Positions 47,517 through 57,181 of a stretch of DNA of 64,000 bases are shown one piece after another (position 1 is the first letter of the stretch; each line of letters starts with the position of its first letter). The position numbers were made by a program, and so were the translations under genes. The notes beneath the pieces are model-generated. The model saw only the letters and a program-made list of their open reading frames with translations. It was not told the origin of the DNA and made no database searches. The stretch is taken from positions 2,294,001-2,358,000 of the forward strand of contig NZ_CP074570.1 in assembly GCF_019900845.1 (NCBI RefSeq). The letters run 5' to 3'. The DNA comes from Paraneptunicella aestuarii (GTDB taxonomy: Bacteria > Pseudomonadota > Gammaproteobacteria > Enterobacterales > Alteromonadaceae).

Positions 47517-49844
47517 ATGGTCGATGTGTCTTGCAAGCGTGTTTTGCTTCTTGGCAATTTGGATGATTCTATAGGGCTAGTCGAAAATTATTTTGAAGGA
47601 ACAGGCATTCAGTGCCATCGCTTGCTGCAACCTGATACTGAGTGGATGAATATCGATGATGGTTATGATGCCTTTGTTTTAGGGTTGGATATGCCAGGTA
47701 TCGATGGTGTAGCCATGCTTGAACGGTTGGCTAAACGAGAAATCGGAAATCCGGTAATTTTAATGTCTCGCATGGACGATGTGTTACTGGAATCCACCAT
47801 TCGTTTGGCTAAACGAGAAGGTCTTAATGTTGCCGGTGTGTTAAAACATCCTGCTATTGAACAAGACTTTTGTGCATTGATGCAGGATGTGTTTAAAACA
47901 CAGAAAAGTAAGTCGCAGCATACATCTTCTCAAGATGAAAATGATAACTCCTCGCTGAACTCTCCTATTGACTATAAACAAGCACTTAATAATGGTCACT
48001 TTTACTTGGTTTATCAGCCACAGGTTGATTTAGAGAATAAATTGGTCGTTGGTGTTGAATGCTTGTCACGTTTGTCTTTGCCAGAGGTTGGTGATGTTGA
48101 ACCTCGTAAATTTATTTCTGAAATGGAACATTCGGGCATGATCAGTGAGTTTACCTTAGTCGCCATATCCCAAGCTCTGAATGAACTTAAAAACATCGCA
48201 CGTCGAATCGCTGACTTTAAAATTTCCTTCAATATTTCGGTTTTATCCTTGAGTGAGGCGTTTTTTGACGAGTTATGCCATTTAGTGTCTGAATCGGGAT
48301 TAGAGACTCACAATCTTGTTTTGGAAGTGAGTGAATCTTCCATTTTGAGTTTAAACAAACACTTTGAAAAGGTACTGATTAAACTGCGATTGGCGGGTTT
48401 TTCTCTGATGGTTGATGGCTTTGGTTCGGGTTTGTCGACATTGCGAAAAATGCGTGATTTACCTTTCTCGGAAATAAAGATTAATCGCAAGTTAGTAAAC
48501 GATATTGGTGCTAAAAAGAACGTAGAGTCTATCGTTTCTGCCATGATTGAGCTAGCTCAAAACCTGTCATATCGCATTGTTTGTGAGGGCGTGGAAGACG
48601 TAAAGCAATTGACGTTTTTGCAAGGACTTAAGTGCAATGTTTTTCAGGGGAACTTGCTGGCAAAACCTATTAGCTATTATGAGCTGCGCTCTTTTATTTA
48701 TGACGTTGCCAATCAGGTGGATACTATTTGTCTGGATAATACGCCTAATAACGTCGCTGAGCGTATCAATAGTGCTGATATCGATGTTGTTTGGGTTAGC
48801 CAGAATAAACAAGTGAATCATCGCTTGGTGACTGAGCTCAAAAATAACTTAACGCGATTTCAGCATATTCAAATGGAGCAAATAGATAGATATCAATTTA
48901 CTCATAAAGAATTACTGATACTGGATGAGACACTGTCACTGGGTGATATCACTCGAATCATCAAGCTTTCTCCCGACTCAAACATGTTGGTGATGTACGA
49001 TAAGTTTCAGTCTCGACAACCAATAACGCTTTTTGAGTTAGGTATTATGGAGGTGATTGAATCCAGAGTTTTACCATTGGAGTTGATGCACCGCCTTATT
49101 CGATTAATTGAATACAGCAATAAAATTCGCCAGATCGACAACGCTAATAAAAGTTCCAGTGAAATGGCAATGGAGGCGATGAAACAAGCCGCGCAGTACG
49201 GTTCTATACTGGATTTCTTTAAAGAAACCATAACCATTCGCTGCCATAAGAAACTGAAGCAGAAAACTGCACGTTTTTTTGAATCAATGGGATATCACGT
49301 TGTTGTTACCTTATTCGATCACGATTACATGCATATTAAGATGTCTGGATTGGATGGCTGTCCGGAACTGGTTCGTAGAGTGGTGTCCTTACTCAGAGAG
49401 CGGGGAAAGGTGTATCAGTATGACAATCGATTGGTTTTTAACGGTAAAGTCTCCAGTATCCTGATTTTAAATGCACCCAAAGATGAATTTGAATGCGGAC
49501 GGATAAAAGATGTCGGTGCTGCTGTTGTTGATTTACTCGATGAGAAATGGAATCAGGTGCAAGAACAGCGAGCCTTGACTAGAATTTCAGAACAACTACG
49601 TTCTATTTTGTCTACCTCTGTCGTTGATTTGAAAGAAAAGTCTTCCTGTGCATTGGAGTCATTTGCACAGCAGATATCTCAGAGTTTTCATATTCTTGAT
49701 TTATCTGAGGAGCAAGAAAATTTTCTGGTAAATATGGTCAAGCAAGTTATGTCATCAATGTCTTGTGAGGCTGAATTGCAGGCATTGGCTAGTCGAGTGC
49801 ATGAAATTCAAAATGTTGCGGATGAACATGTTGGTCGATATTGA
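47517..49844 (+). CDS. Pseudo-receiver / degenerate EAL signalling protein B
   Basis: 775 aa paralogue of the preceding gene with the same four-part layout. The first receiver has lost its phospho-Asp: G56 in VLGLDMPG. The EAL domain is less eroded: VECLSRL, LEVSES, VDGFGSG (second metal Asp replaced by Gly), KINRKL (Asp to Asn), but intact CEGVED and FQGN. Enzyme activity is therefore doubtful. The second receiver-like part has LLILDETLSL. The C-terminal region contains MAMEAMKQAAQYGS, a CPELVRRVVSLLRERGKVYQY block and VGAAVVDLLDEKW, all mirrored in protein A. A hybrid kinase gene follows 45 bases downstream, probably in the same operon. Confidence 0.82.
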   Translation: MVDVSCKRVLLLGNLDDSIGLVENYFEGTGIQCHRLLQPDTEWMNIDDGYDAFVLGLDMPGIDGVAMLERLAKREIGNPVILMSRMDDVLLESTIRLAKREGLNVAGVLKHPAIEQDFCALMQDVFKTQKSKSQHTSSQDENDNSSLNSPIDYKQALNNGHFYLVYQPQVDLENKLVVGVECLSRLSLPEVGDVEPRKFISEMEHSGMISEFTLVAISQALNELKNIARRIADFKISFNISVLSLSEAFFDELCHLVSESGLETHNLVLEVSESSILSLNKHFEKVLIKLRLAGFSLMVDGFGSGLSTLRKMRDLPFSEIKINRKLVNDIGAKKNVESIVSAMIELAQNLSYRIVCEGVEDVKQLTFLQGLKCNVFQGNLLAKPISYYELRSFIYDVANQVDTICLDNTPNNVAERINSADIDVVWVSQNKQVNHRLVTELKNNLTRFQHIQMEQIDRYQFTHKELLILDETLSLGDITRIIKLSPDSNMLVMYDKFQSRQPITLFELGIMEVIESRVLPLELMHRLIRLIEYSNKIRQIDNANKSSSEMAMEAMKQAAQYGSILDFFKETITIRCHKKLKQKTARFFESMGYHVVVTLFDHDYMHIKMSGLDGCPELVRRVVSLLRERGKVYQYDNRLVFNGKVSSILILNAPKDEFECGRIKDVGAAVVDLLDEKWNQVQEQRALTRISEQLRSILSTSVVDLKEKSSCALESFAQQISQSFHILDLSEEQENFLVNMVKQVMSSMSCEAELQALASRVHEIQNVADEHVGRY

Positions 49845-49888
49845 TCTGCTCGTAGCATAGCGCGGCTGTGTAACGTGAAGGATAAGGC

Positions 49889-52045
49889 ATGATTAAAAAA
49901 ACGATGAATACCACAATGCCAACATGGAAAATTGGCGTTTTAGTATTGTTGTTGCTGAGTATGTTTACTATTGTTGTGCTGATTTATATTAATTTGAATT
50001 GGTACTTGAAATATCACGATGCCAAACAGGATTGGTTTGTTAAAGGGAATGAGCTGATTACCCAGGTTGATTTACTGGCTCAAATTCACCATGAACTCGA
50101 CTCCTACCTCTATTCCAGAACTCATTCTCTGCAACAGCACGAGCAATCATTAAATCAACATGATAGCCCTGCGTTTTTAGCTAAAATCTCTGCGCTAAAG
50201 GAAATGCTACAGACAAATGCACAGCGAGATGCGCTTAATACCATTGAGCTGGCGTTTTATGTTTCTCCCAGTGAATTTACTGATGAGCGACATGAATATT
50301 TAATTGATGCTTTCAGGTTTCTTAATCAGCAGTTCTCAAATGCAATCGCATATCAAGAAAATCAAGCGAAAACCTTTATTGCAGAAAGTGACAGAAATGT
50401 AAGGAATACCAGTTTTTTTGTCGTGCTATTAGCGTTACTTGGCTGTTGTCTGGCGTTTGTGGTGCGCTATTTGTATTTAATTAATGAGCAGTTGAAAAGT
50501 ACGCTTGTCCAGGTAGATACATTGATCGATGAAAATCCAGACGTTATCTTTATGGTTGATTATGAAGGTCGTATCCGCCGCGCTAATAATAAGGTTTTTA
50601 ATGTCTTTGGCTACAAACCTCAAGAGTTGATTGGCATATCCGTGGAACTTTTTATCCCGAATGAGTTTCGGCATCGTCATGAACAATTGCGCTCCCGTTT
50701 TAATCAAAGCGATGCGGGTATGGCGATGGGAGCAAGGCGAGACTTGCTGGCGGTGACCAAATCTGGAGAAATCATTGATGTTGAAATTAGTATTTCCAGA
50801 ATGCCGTATCTAAATCAGCGAATGTATTGCTTAACATTGAGGGATGTCACCCAGAACAGATTAAAAGAAGAACAATTGCAGCATTCTCGTAAAATGGATT
50901 CTATTGGGCAACTCACAGCAGGAGTGGCTCATGACTTCAACAATCTGCTGGCCGTTATTGCAGGAAATGCACAATTAATTGATGAGCATAACGAAGATAA
51001 TCATTTATACGTTAGCAAGATCTCATCAGCGGTTCAAAAAGCAAAAGAACTGACGCAACGTTTGTTGGCTTTTGGTCGTAAACAGTTACTCAGTACATCT
51101 GTAGTTGATGTAAATCAGTTGCTTAACGATATGGAGAACAGGCTTAAACGTACAGTAAATGACCAGACTGTTATAGAAATGACGTTAGATAAGCCATTAT
51201 GGTTAATCAATATAGACCCTCGGCAATTTAGTAATGTCATTATGAATCTGATACTCAATGCCAAACATGCCTTGCCAAAGGGAGGCCATATCCTGATAGT
51301 GACTCAAAATATCAGTTTCGCTTCTATTAGCCCTGAAGATATCAAGCTGGATGAATTGCGAAGTGCCTCGGGAAACTACGTGCTAATTCAGGTTAGAGAC
51401 AATGGTTGTGGTATTCCCCCCGAAGTGCTGGAAAAGGTTTTTGAACCTTTCTTTACTACAAAAGGGATTGGCAATGGTTCTGGGTTGGGCTTGAGCATGG
51501 TGTATGGATTTGTGAAACAGTCTAAAGGCCATATCGTTATTGATAGTGAGCCTGATTGTGGAACGACAGTGTCCATTTATTTGCCTGTAGCAAAGCAAGA
51601 TAAAAGCGATAAAAAAGAAGATAATGCAAAGGCGAACGTACCCGAAAATAAGGCTTCTGATAAGAAGAACAGCAAATTGTTGGTTGTTGAGGATGATCCC
51701 GAAGTTCGCATGATACAGTGCCAGATCCTGAAAATTGCAGGCTATGATTTTGACGAAGCGGTTGACGGAGAAGAAGCGATTAATTTGCTGAAATCACATC
51801 ATTACGATTTGTTATTTACCGACGTGATGTTGCCTGGAGCGCTCAATGGCGTTGATGTTGCCAATGAAGCAAGGAAATTGAATCCCGATATTCGTATTTT
51901 ATTTGCAACCGGTTATATGCAAGAGAGTGATTTTGCATCCTTGGACAACCAACAACAGAACGATATTCTGCACAAACCTTTCCGTAGAGAAGAGCTATTA
52001 GGTAAAATCAATGAACTACTGACTTCAAGAATAATCTCGGGATAG
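49889..52045 (+). CDS. Membrane hybrid histidine kinase (PAS-HK-REC)
   Basis: 718 aa sensor kinase. Two membrane helices (about residues 13-33 and 170-192) enclose a periplasmic loop of about 135 residues with no recognised fold. A PAS domain (NPDVIFMVDYEGRIRRANN) precedes the kinase: phospho-acceptor H348 in GVAHDFNNLLAVI, N-box NLILNAKHALP, G-boxes DNGCGIPPE and GSGLGLSMVYGF. A C-terminal receiver has D645 in LFTDVMLPG and acidic VEDDPEV. AAGGATAAGG precedes the ATG. Placed directly after the twin EAL-like genes, it is the likely signal input for them. Confidence 0.92.
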   Translation: MIKKTMNTTMPTWKIGVLVLLLLSMFTIVVLIYINLNWYLKYHDAKQDWFVKGNELITQVDLLAQIHHELDSYLYSRTHSLQQHEQSLNQHDSPAFLAKISALKEMLQTNAQRDALNTIELAFYVSPSEFTDERHEYLIDAFRFLNQQFSNAIAYQENQAKTFIAESDRNVRNTSFFVVLLALLGCCLAFVVRYLYLINEQLKSTLVQVDTLIDENPDVIFMVDYEGRIRRANNKVFNVFGYKPQELIGISVELFIPNEFRHRHEQLRSRFNQSDAGMAMGARRDLLAVTKSGEIIDVEISISRMPYLNQRMYCLTLRDVTQNRLKEEQLQHSRKMDSIGQLTAGVAHDFNNLLAVIAGNAQLIDEHNEDNHLYVSKISSAVQKAKELTQRLLAFGRKQLLSTSVVDVNQLLNDMENRLKRTVNDQTVIEMTLDKPLWLINIDPRQFSNVIMNLILNAKHALPKGGHILIVTQNISFASISPEDIKLDELRSASGNYVLIQVRDNGCGIPPEVLEKVFEPFFTTKGIGNGSGLGLSMVYGFVKQSKGHIVIDSEPDCGTTVSIYLPVAKQDKSDKKEDNAKANVPENKASDKKNSKLLVVEDDPEVRMIQCQILKIAGYDFDEAVDGEEAINLLKSHHYDLLFTDVMLPGALNGVDVANEARKLNPDIRILFATGYMQESDFASLDNQQQNDILHKPFRREELLGKINELLTSRIISG

Positions 52046-52256
52046 TTTGCAATATATTCTCCCTTATAGTGCAGAAATTTTTACTATAGGTATTTAAATT
52101 TATACAAATTTACCATTAAGTATAAAAAAACTGTGTTAGATCAAGGGATTCACCCATTTCGGATGTTGCAACCCTTGGCATTCATAGCTAGACTGCCCGG
52201 CAAGTTTTCTAGCGGTCACATAAAGCTCGATCGCACATCAAACAACGGCACTAACC

Positions 52257-52952
52257 TTGAGTTTAAGCAACGCAATTGAGATCCAAAATCTTATCTTCAC
52301 CTGGGATAAAATTAATAATCCAGTGCTGAAAATACCTGAATGGAATGTTGCCAAGGGAGATCATGTCTTTTTATTTGGCCCATCGGGGTCGGGTAAATCC
52401 ACTCTGCTAAATCTATTAGCGGGTATTCTTGTGCCAGATAAAGGCGCTGTAAAGATACTGGGTGAAAGCTTATCAGGCATGCGCGCCAATACCAGAGACA
52501 AGTTTCGGGCTAAACACATCGGCGTTATCTTCCAACAGTTTAATTTGCTACCGTATCTTTCTGTGCTGGATAATATTCGCTTAGGCCCTTATTTTTCTTC
52601 CAAAGGGACAGTTGACAAGCATCATCTAGAGCATATTCTGGATGCCTTGGAGTTAAGAAATGACGACGCTTTACTGAATCACAAAGCTAAAAATCTCAGC
52701 GTGGGTCAACAGCAACGAGTTGCGGTTGCGCGGGCGTTGGTAAATCGACCGGAAATTATTATTGCAGATGAACCCACGTCGGCATTAGACAGTAATTTAC
52801 GCGACCAGTTTATCAAGCTGTTATTCAAAACCACGGAAGATACCGGCAGCACTATTGTTTTTGTCAGTCACGATAAAAGTCTGGCGTCGAATTTTGATAC
52901 TCAAGTAAGTTTGGAGCAGATAAATAAAGTAGCTGGAAAATCAGAATGTTAG
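52257..52952 (+). CDS. ABC transporter ATP-binding protein, LolD/MacB type
   Basis: 231 aa ATPase. Walker A GPSGSGKST near residue 40, Q-loop FQQFNLLPYLSV, signature LSVGQQQRVAVARAL near 141, Walker B IIIADEPTSALD, and the switch His in VFVSHDK. The start appears to be TTG 52257; no ATG or GTG gives an intact N-terminus and the ribosome site is poor, so expression may be low. The stop overlaps the permease gene. This subfamily usually pairs with FtsX-like permeases acting on lipoproteins, peptides or in stress export. Confidence 0.88.
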   Translation: MSLSNAIEIQNLIFTWDKINNPVLKIPEWNVAKGDHVFLFGPSGSGKSTLLNLLAGILVPDKGAVKILGESLSGMRANTRDKFRAKHIGVIFQQFNLLPYLSVLDNIRLGPYFSSKGTVDKHHLEHILDALELRNDDALLNHKAKNLSVGQQQRVAVARALVNRPEIIIADEPTSALDSNLRDQFIKLLFKTTEDTGSTIVFVSHDKSLASNFDTQVSLEQINKVAGKSEC

Positions 52953-54313
52953 TACAAATAGCAGTATCAAGTTTGCTAGCAAGAAAATTTACAGTATTGC
53001 TAACGGTTATTTCAATTTCCGTTAGCTTTTTCGTTTTATTGGGCATTGACCATATGAAAACGGAAATGAGACAGAGCTTTGGTAGAACCGTGTCTGGCGT
53101 GGATATTATCGCTGGAGGGCGTACAAGCTCTGTGAATTTGCTTTTGTATTCGGTATTCCGCATTGGTAATGCCACTAATAATATTAGTTGGCAGAGCTAT
53201 GAAGAGCTTTCTAAAGGAAGGGGAGTTGCCTGGAGCATTCCGGTTTCGTTAGGCGATTCTCATCGTGGCTATCGAGTGTTGGGAACCAATAATAGTTATT
53301 TTGAACATTACCAGTATGGCAATAAACAGCCTTTGGCATTTAACTCGGGGCAGTTTTTTGAGCGAGTTTATGATGTAGTGTTAGGTGCTGGTGTTGCTAA
53401 AACACTGGGCTATAGCATGGGACAATCTCTTACTATTGCTCATGGTGTTGGTAGTACCTCCTTTACCCAACATGAAGGCCATCCTTTTAAAATTACAGGG
53501 ATATTAAAACCCACCGGCACCCCGATTGATCAAACAATCCATGTGACTCTGGCTGCGATTAATGCCATTCATGAATCTATGGGGCAGCATAGTCATTTAA
53601 CGCGACGATCATCCATTAAATCTGAACCTGATGATCACGCCCATGCTCATTCCGAGAACGAACATGACGAGCACGACCATAACCATCAACAAAGCAGCAC
53701 CTCAGCCTCACAAGCTTCTTCTCCAGCCAATCCATTGATAGCAGATATAACCACTCATCCTGAAAGTATTACTGCCGTCATGTTGGGGTTAACTTCTAAA
53801 ATTGCCACGTTAGGCTACTTAAGAACCATTAATGAATATAAGGGCGAGCCGTTATCTGCCATTATGCCTGGGTTGGCTTTGCAAGAGCTTTGGCAAATGA
53901 TGAACATGGTTGAGAATACCTTGACGCTTATCGCTTACCTTGTTTTGCTCGCCGCTCTGTTTGGCATGATGACCATGCTTCTGGCGTCAATGAGAGAAAG
54001 ACAACGGGAAATTGCCATATTAAGAGCGGCAGGAGCCAGTGCATTGTTTGTTTTGGTGCTGATTGAAGCGGAGTCTATGTTGATTGTCATACTGGGTATG
54101 CTGTTGGGATTTATTGCCCTGGTTGGCGTATTGAGCTTATATCAAGCCCTGTTAGCCGAAGAGTTTGGTTTGTTTGTTTCGGCCGTCCCGGATTTGGCAA
54201 GCAGTTTAGGCTATGCGTTGTTGGTTTTGCTGTTAAGTGTCATCTTGTCATTTATTCCAGCCTGGATGTCTTATCGTCAATCCATGATCAATGGATTAAC
54301 GGTGAATTACTAG
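52946..54313 (+). CDS. FtsX/MacB-type ABC permease with His-rich loop
   Basis: 455 aa permease with one N-terminal membrane helix (about 12-32), a large periplasmic domain, and three C-terminal helices (from about 325). Inside the periplasmic domain, residues about 208-255 form a histidine/acid-rich stretch (DDHAHAHSENEHDEHDHNH) plus nearby HEGH and GQHSH, strongly suggesting zinc or other metal binding. It overlaps the ATPase gene by seven bases. The pair resembles the ABC genes of zinc-regulated clusters in Vibrio (zrg type) by recollection, but the DUF2796/DUF3299 partners are absent here. Confidence 0.85.
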   Translation: MLVQIAVSSLLARKFTVLLTVISISVSFFVLLGIDHMKTEMRQSFGRTVSGVDIIAGGRTSSVNLLLYSVFRIGNATNNISWQSYEELSKGRGVAWSIPVSLGDSHRGYRVLGTNNSYFEHYQYGNKQPLAFNSGQFFERVYDVVLGAGVAKTLGYSMGQSLTIAHGVGSTSFTQHEGHPFKITGILKPTGTPIDQTIHVTLAAINAIHESMGQHSHLTRRSSIKSEPDDHAHAHSENEHDEHDHNHQQSSTSASQASSPANPLIADITTHPESITAVMLGLTSKIATLGYLRTINEYKGEPLSAIMPGLALQELWQMMNMVENTLTLIAYLVLLAALFGMMTMLLASMRERQREIAILRAAGASALFVLVLIEAESMLIVILGMLLGFIALVGVLSLYQALLAEEFGLFVSAVPDLASSLGYALLVLLLSVILSFIPAWMSYRQSMINGLTVNY

Positions 54314-54338
54314 GAAACGATCACTTCTCTATATTTGC

Positions 54339-54414
54339 CACCAAGGGAAACTTAAGCTCTTCAGTCGCTTCACAGCGAGTCCGCAATAAGTTTCCCTTGG
54401 TGAGCAAGGCTCAC
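54339..54414. terminator. Long nested inverted repeat between convergent genes
   Basis: A perfect 16-bp inverted repeat, CACCAAGGGAAACTTA 54339-54354 and TAAGTTTCCCTTGGTG 54387-54402, encloses 32 bases containing a small TCGCT/AGCGA stem. A second hairpin, GTGAGC/GCTCAC with AAG loop, overlaps at 54400-54414. It sits exactly between the permease and ATPase ends and probably acts as a bidirectional terminator. Confidence 0.7.
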
Positions 54415-57090
54415 TTAAAGTGGCCTATGTTTTCGCCATAGTTTATGGACTTCATCCACTATAATCAGTATCAAGGCAATACCCAATAGCTCGACCCATT
54501 GATTAAAAGTGACGGGTTGCAACTGCAATATATCGCTAATGCCATCGGTATATAAAGCCATGATATGAACCGCTTGGGCTGCGAACATGCCGAAAATCAG
54601 AAATGGATTACCCAGGAAGGCTTGCTTGAAAATGGATTTATGTTCAGAGCGGCTATTAAACACGTGAATATTTTCAAATAACACCATTTGCAGCAGAGTG
54701 ATGTTACGCGCTGCTTCAATAGAAAGCCCGAGCGATAACTGCACTTTAAATACCGCAAAGGCTAAACATCCCATCACGATGGCATTAATAATCACACGCT
54801 CAATCATCAAACGGTCAAAGACTGGCTCGTCGGGGTGGCGAGGCTTGCGTTTGAGTTCGTTTCCTTCTTCCGGTTCAAAAGCCAATGCCACATCCTGCAA
54901 ACCGTTTGTGACCAGATTCAGCCATAGCAATTGTATGGGCAGTAGCGGTAGGGGAAGCCCCATTAAAATAGACAGGATGAACAGGGTTATCTCTGCCGCA
55001 CCAGTTGAAATCAGCAGGAAGACGACTTTACGTATGTTGTTATAAACGATGCGTCCTTGTTTTACGCCTTCGACAATGGAAGCAAAATTGTCATCGGTGA
55101 TGATTAAATCGGAACTTTCCCGGGCTACGTCAGTGCCTCGTTTGCCCATGGCAACGCCAACGTGGGCTGCATGTAAGGCAGGTGCATCATTCACACCATC
55201 TCCTGTAACCGCGACAAACTCACCTTGATGTTTCAATGAATCTACCAAGCGTTTCTTTTGGCGAGGTTCAACACGAGCGAAGACGTGGTGTTTGGCGACT
55301 TCCCGATCAAACTCTTCTTCGCTCATGGCTTTTTGAGGGCTATCCACCAAGGCTGATAAAGCACTAATTTGTGCGCCAGTGAGAGGCTGGTCGGCTTGCT
55401 GCAATCCCATTTCTTTGGCGATGGCTTGGGCGGTATTGGGGTGATCGCCAGTCACCATCGCAACTTGTATATCGGCTTCCCGGCATTGAGCGATGGCTTC
55501 TTGCACCTGTGGTCGCAGAGGATCCAGCATGCCCACAATTCCCAGAAAAACAATATTGCAGAGTTCTTGTTGTGGCTCCATGCCATCATTTTGAAGTGGC
55601 TTATAGCCCAGCCCCATTACCCGGTATCCCTGTTTTGCCATCTGCTGCATTTGCTGTGTAACGGCTTCTTTATGCAAAGGTGTATTGTCTGGCGCTAACG
55701 TTGAAAACTCCAATAGCTTCTCTACACTACCTTTTATAAACAGGGTGGGTAGGCCATCCACATTTCTAACGCTGGCACTATAGGCATTCTCCGATTCATA
55801 GGGAATATTGGATATTTCCTGATTGCTATTCAGGATTTGACGATGATCCAGTCCGTATTTATTGCAAGCGACCAAAAAGGCTAAATCGACATGGTCGCCG
55901 TTACCCGACCATTCACCATCCACACATTCCAGCGTTGACTCATTGGCCAGCGTTCCTGCAATAATCAATGGTTTGATACCCGAGTCGCCATTTGCCAGCT
56001 GACCCGATTCATCCTTTATTTCACCATGCAAATCCAAACCTTCACCAGTAACAGAATATTGCTTTCCATCCGGTGTTGCGATTTGACGAATGGTCATTTC
56101 ATTAACGGTAAGGGTTCCGGTTTTATCTGAAGCAATGTAAGTGCATGACCCCAAAGACTCTACAGCCACCAATTTACGAACAATAACGCCTTTGTTTGCC
56201 ATACGTCTCATGCCGATAGCCAGAGCGACCGTTATCGCCGCTGGCAAGCCTTCAGGAATGGCGGATACAGCTAATGCCACGCCCATAAGAAAGACCTGAG
56301 ATAAATCGTCACCTCTGGCTAGCGTGATCAAAAACAAAATGACGATCAAGATAACAATTGAGTAGGTGATCCTGACGGTAAACTTCTCCAACCTCAGTAG
56401 CAAAGGGGGTTTGGTGTCTTCGGTTCCGGTAACGTCATGGGCGATATGACCAATTTCCGTATTAACACCTGTGTCGGTGACAATCCCTTCGCATCGACCA
56501 TGAGTGACAATGGTTCCTGCAAAAACAACGTCTTTTCTTTCCGTAATAGGATGACTGTCGTCTTGCGAGTTATATTCGGCAGATTGACCGCCTTGCTGCT
56601 CGTATTGTAATGGATCGCTAGCGGCTTTTTGCTGAGGCTGAGATTCACCCGTTAACATGGATTCATCGACGATAAGGTTTTTGGAACGGGTAAGGTGTAT
56701 ATCTGCGGGAACCTTATCGCCTGAAACCAACTGAACCAGATCCCCAGGAACCAACTCTTCAGTTGGCAATCTGACGATTGTACCATCCCGATAAACAGAG
56801 GCATGAAAGGGAACCATGTTTTTCAGGGCTTCGGCTGCTTTCGCCGCAGAAAATTCTTGTATGGTGCCGATGAACGCATTAAGAAATAGCACCAGAAGAA
56901 TAAAGAAGCTGTTGATGGTTTGCCCTAAAAAATAGGACACAATGGCAGCAGCTAAGAGAACATAGATAAAAGGACTTTTAAATTGACGAATGAAAATAAC
57001 AGGCGCACTCGGAGGCGCTTTGTCCGGAAGTTTATTCACTCCGTATTGCTGCAGCCGTTGTTGCGCTTCTTGGGTTGATAATCCTTGCAT
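54415..57090 (-). CDS. P-type cation-transporting ATPase (Ca2+-type, P2)
   Basis: 891 aa inner-membrane pump with about ten membrane helices. Phosphorylation site D322 in SDKTGTLT, TGES actuator motif (MLTGESQPQ), hinge TGDGVNDAPAL, and SAIPEGLPAAITVALAIG in helix 4, the PEGL ion-site motif of P2-type pumps. Length and helix-4 motif suggest Ca2+ or possibly Na+/Mn2+ rather than heavy metals; no N-terminal metal-binding domain is present. Start ATG 57088-57090; divergent from the hydrogenase operon with a 20-bp palindrome between them. Residues of helices 5 and 6 were not resolved to fix ion choice. Confidence 0.9.
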   Translation of the reverse strand: MQGLSTQEAQQRLQQYGVNKLPDKAPPSAPVIFIRQFKSPFIYVLLAAAIVSYFLGQTINSFFILLVLFLNAFIGTIQEFSAAKAAEALKNMVPFHASVYRDGTIVRLPTEELVPGDLVQLVSGDKVPADIHLTRSKNLIVDESMLTGESQPQQKAASDPLQYEQQGGQSAEYNSQDDSHPITERKDVVFAGTIVTHGRCEGIVTDTGVNTEIGHIAHDVTGTEDTKPPLLLRLEKFTVRITYSIVILIVILFLITLARGDDLSQVFLMGVALAVSAIPEGLPAAITVALAIGMRRMANKGVIVRKLVAVESLGSCTYIASDKTGTLTVNEMTIRQIATPDGKQYSVTGEGLDLHGEIKDESGQLANGDSGIKPLIIAGTLANESTLECVDGEWSGNGDHVDLAFLVACNKYGLDHRQILNSNQEISNIPYESENAYSASVRNVDGLPTLFIKGSVEKLLEFSTLAPDNTPLHKEAVTQQMQQMAKQGYRVMGLGYKPLQNDGMEPQQELCNIVFLGIVGMLDPLRPQVQEAIAQCREADIQVAMVTGDHPNTAQAIAKEMGLQQADQPLTGAQISALSALVDSPQKAMSEEEFDREVAKHHVFARVEPRQKKRLVDSLKHQGEFVAVTGDGVNDAPALHAAHVGVAMGKRGTDVARESSDLIITDDNFASIVEGVKQGRIVYNNIRKVVFLLISTGAAEITLFILSILMGLPLPLLPIQLLWLNLVTNGLQDVALAFEPEEGNELKRKPRHPDEPVFDRLMIERVIINAIVMGCLAFAVFKVQLSLGLSIEAARNITLLQMVLFENIHVFNSRSEHKSIFKQAFLGNPFLIFGMFAAQAVHIMALYTDGISDILQLQPVTFNQWVELLGIALILIIVDEVHKLWRKHRPL

Positions 57091-57133
57091 ATCAGTTACT
57101 TCTTATGTCGAAATAGATAATGGAAAGTAGATG

Positions 57134-57153
57134 TAGAGATTACGTTATCTCTA
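57134..57153. promoter_or_regulatory. 20-bp near-perfect palindrome, candidate operator
   Basis: TAGAGATTACGTTATCTCTA is palindromic at 18 of 20 positions. It lies 44 bases from the P-type ATPase start and 29 bases from the hydrogenase protease start, so a bound dimeric regulator could control both directions. No matching regulator gene is in the window. Confidence 0.45.
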
Positions 57154-57181
57154 ACAATTAGACTTGATTAGGATCAGTATT

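Noticed and set aside
44792-49844. Twin EAL-like genes as pseudogenes or a frameshifted duplication
   Set aside because: Both frames are continuous over more than 760 codons, with ordinary codon use and a conserved C-terminal region; only catalytic residues have changed.
52187-52213. GCTAGA/TCTAGC stem before the ABC ATPase gene as a riboswitch
   Set aside because: Only a 6-bp stem with a 15-base loop and no conserved core; too little to support a regulatory RNA.
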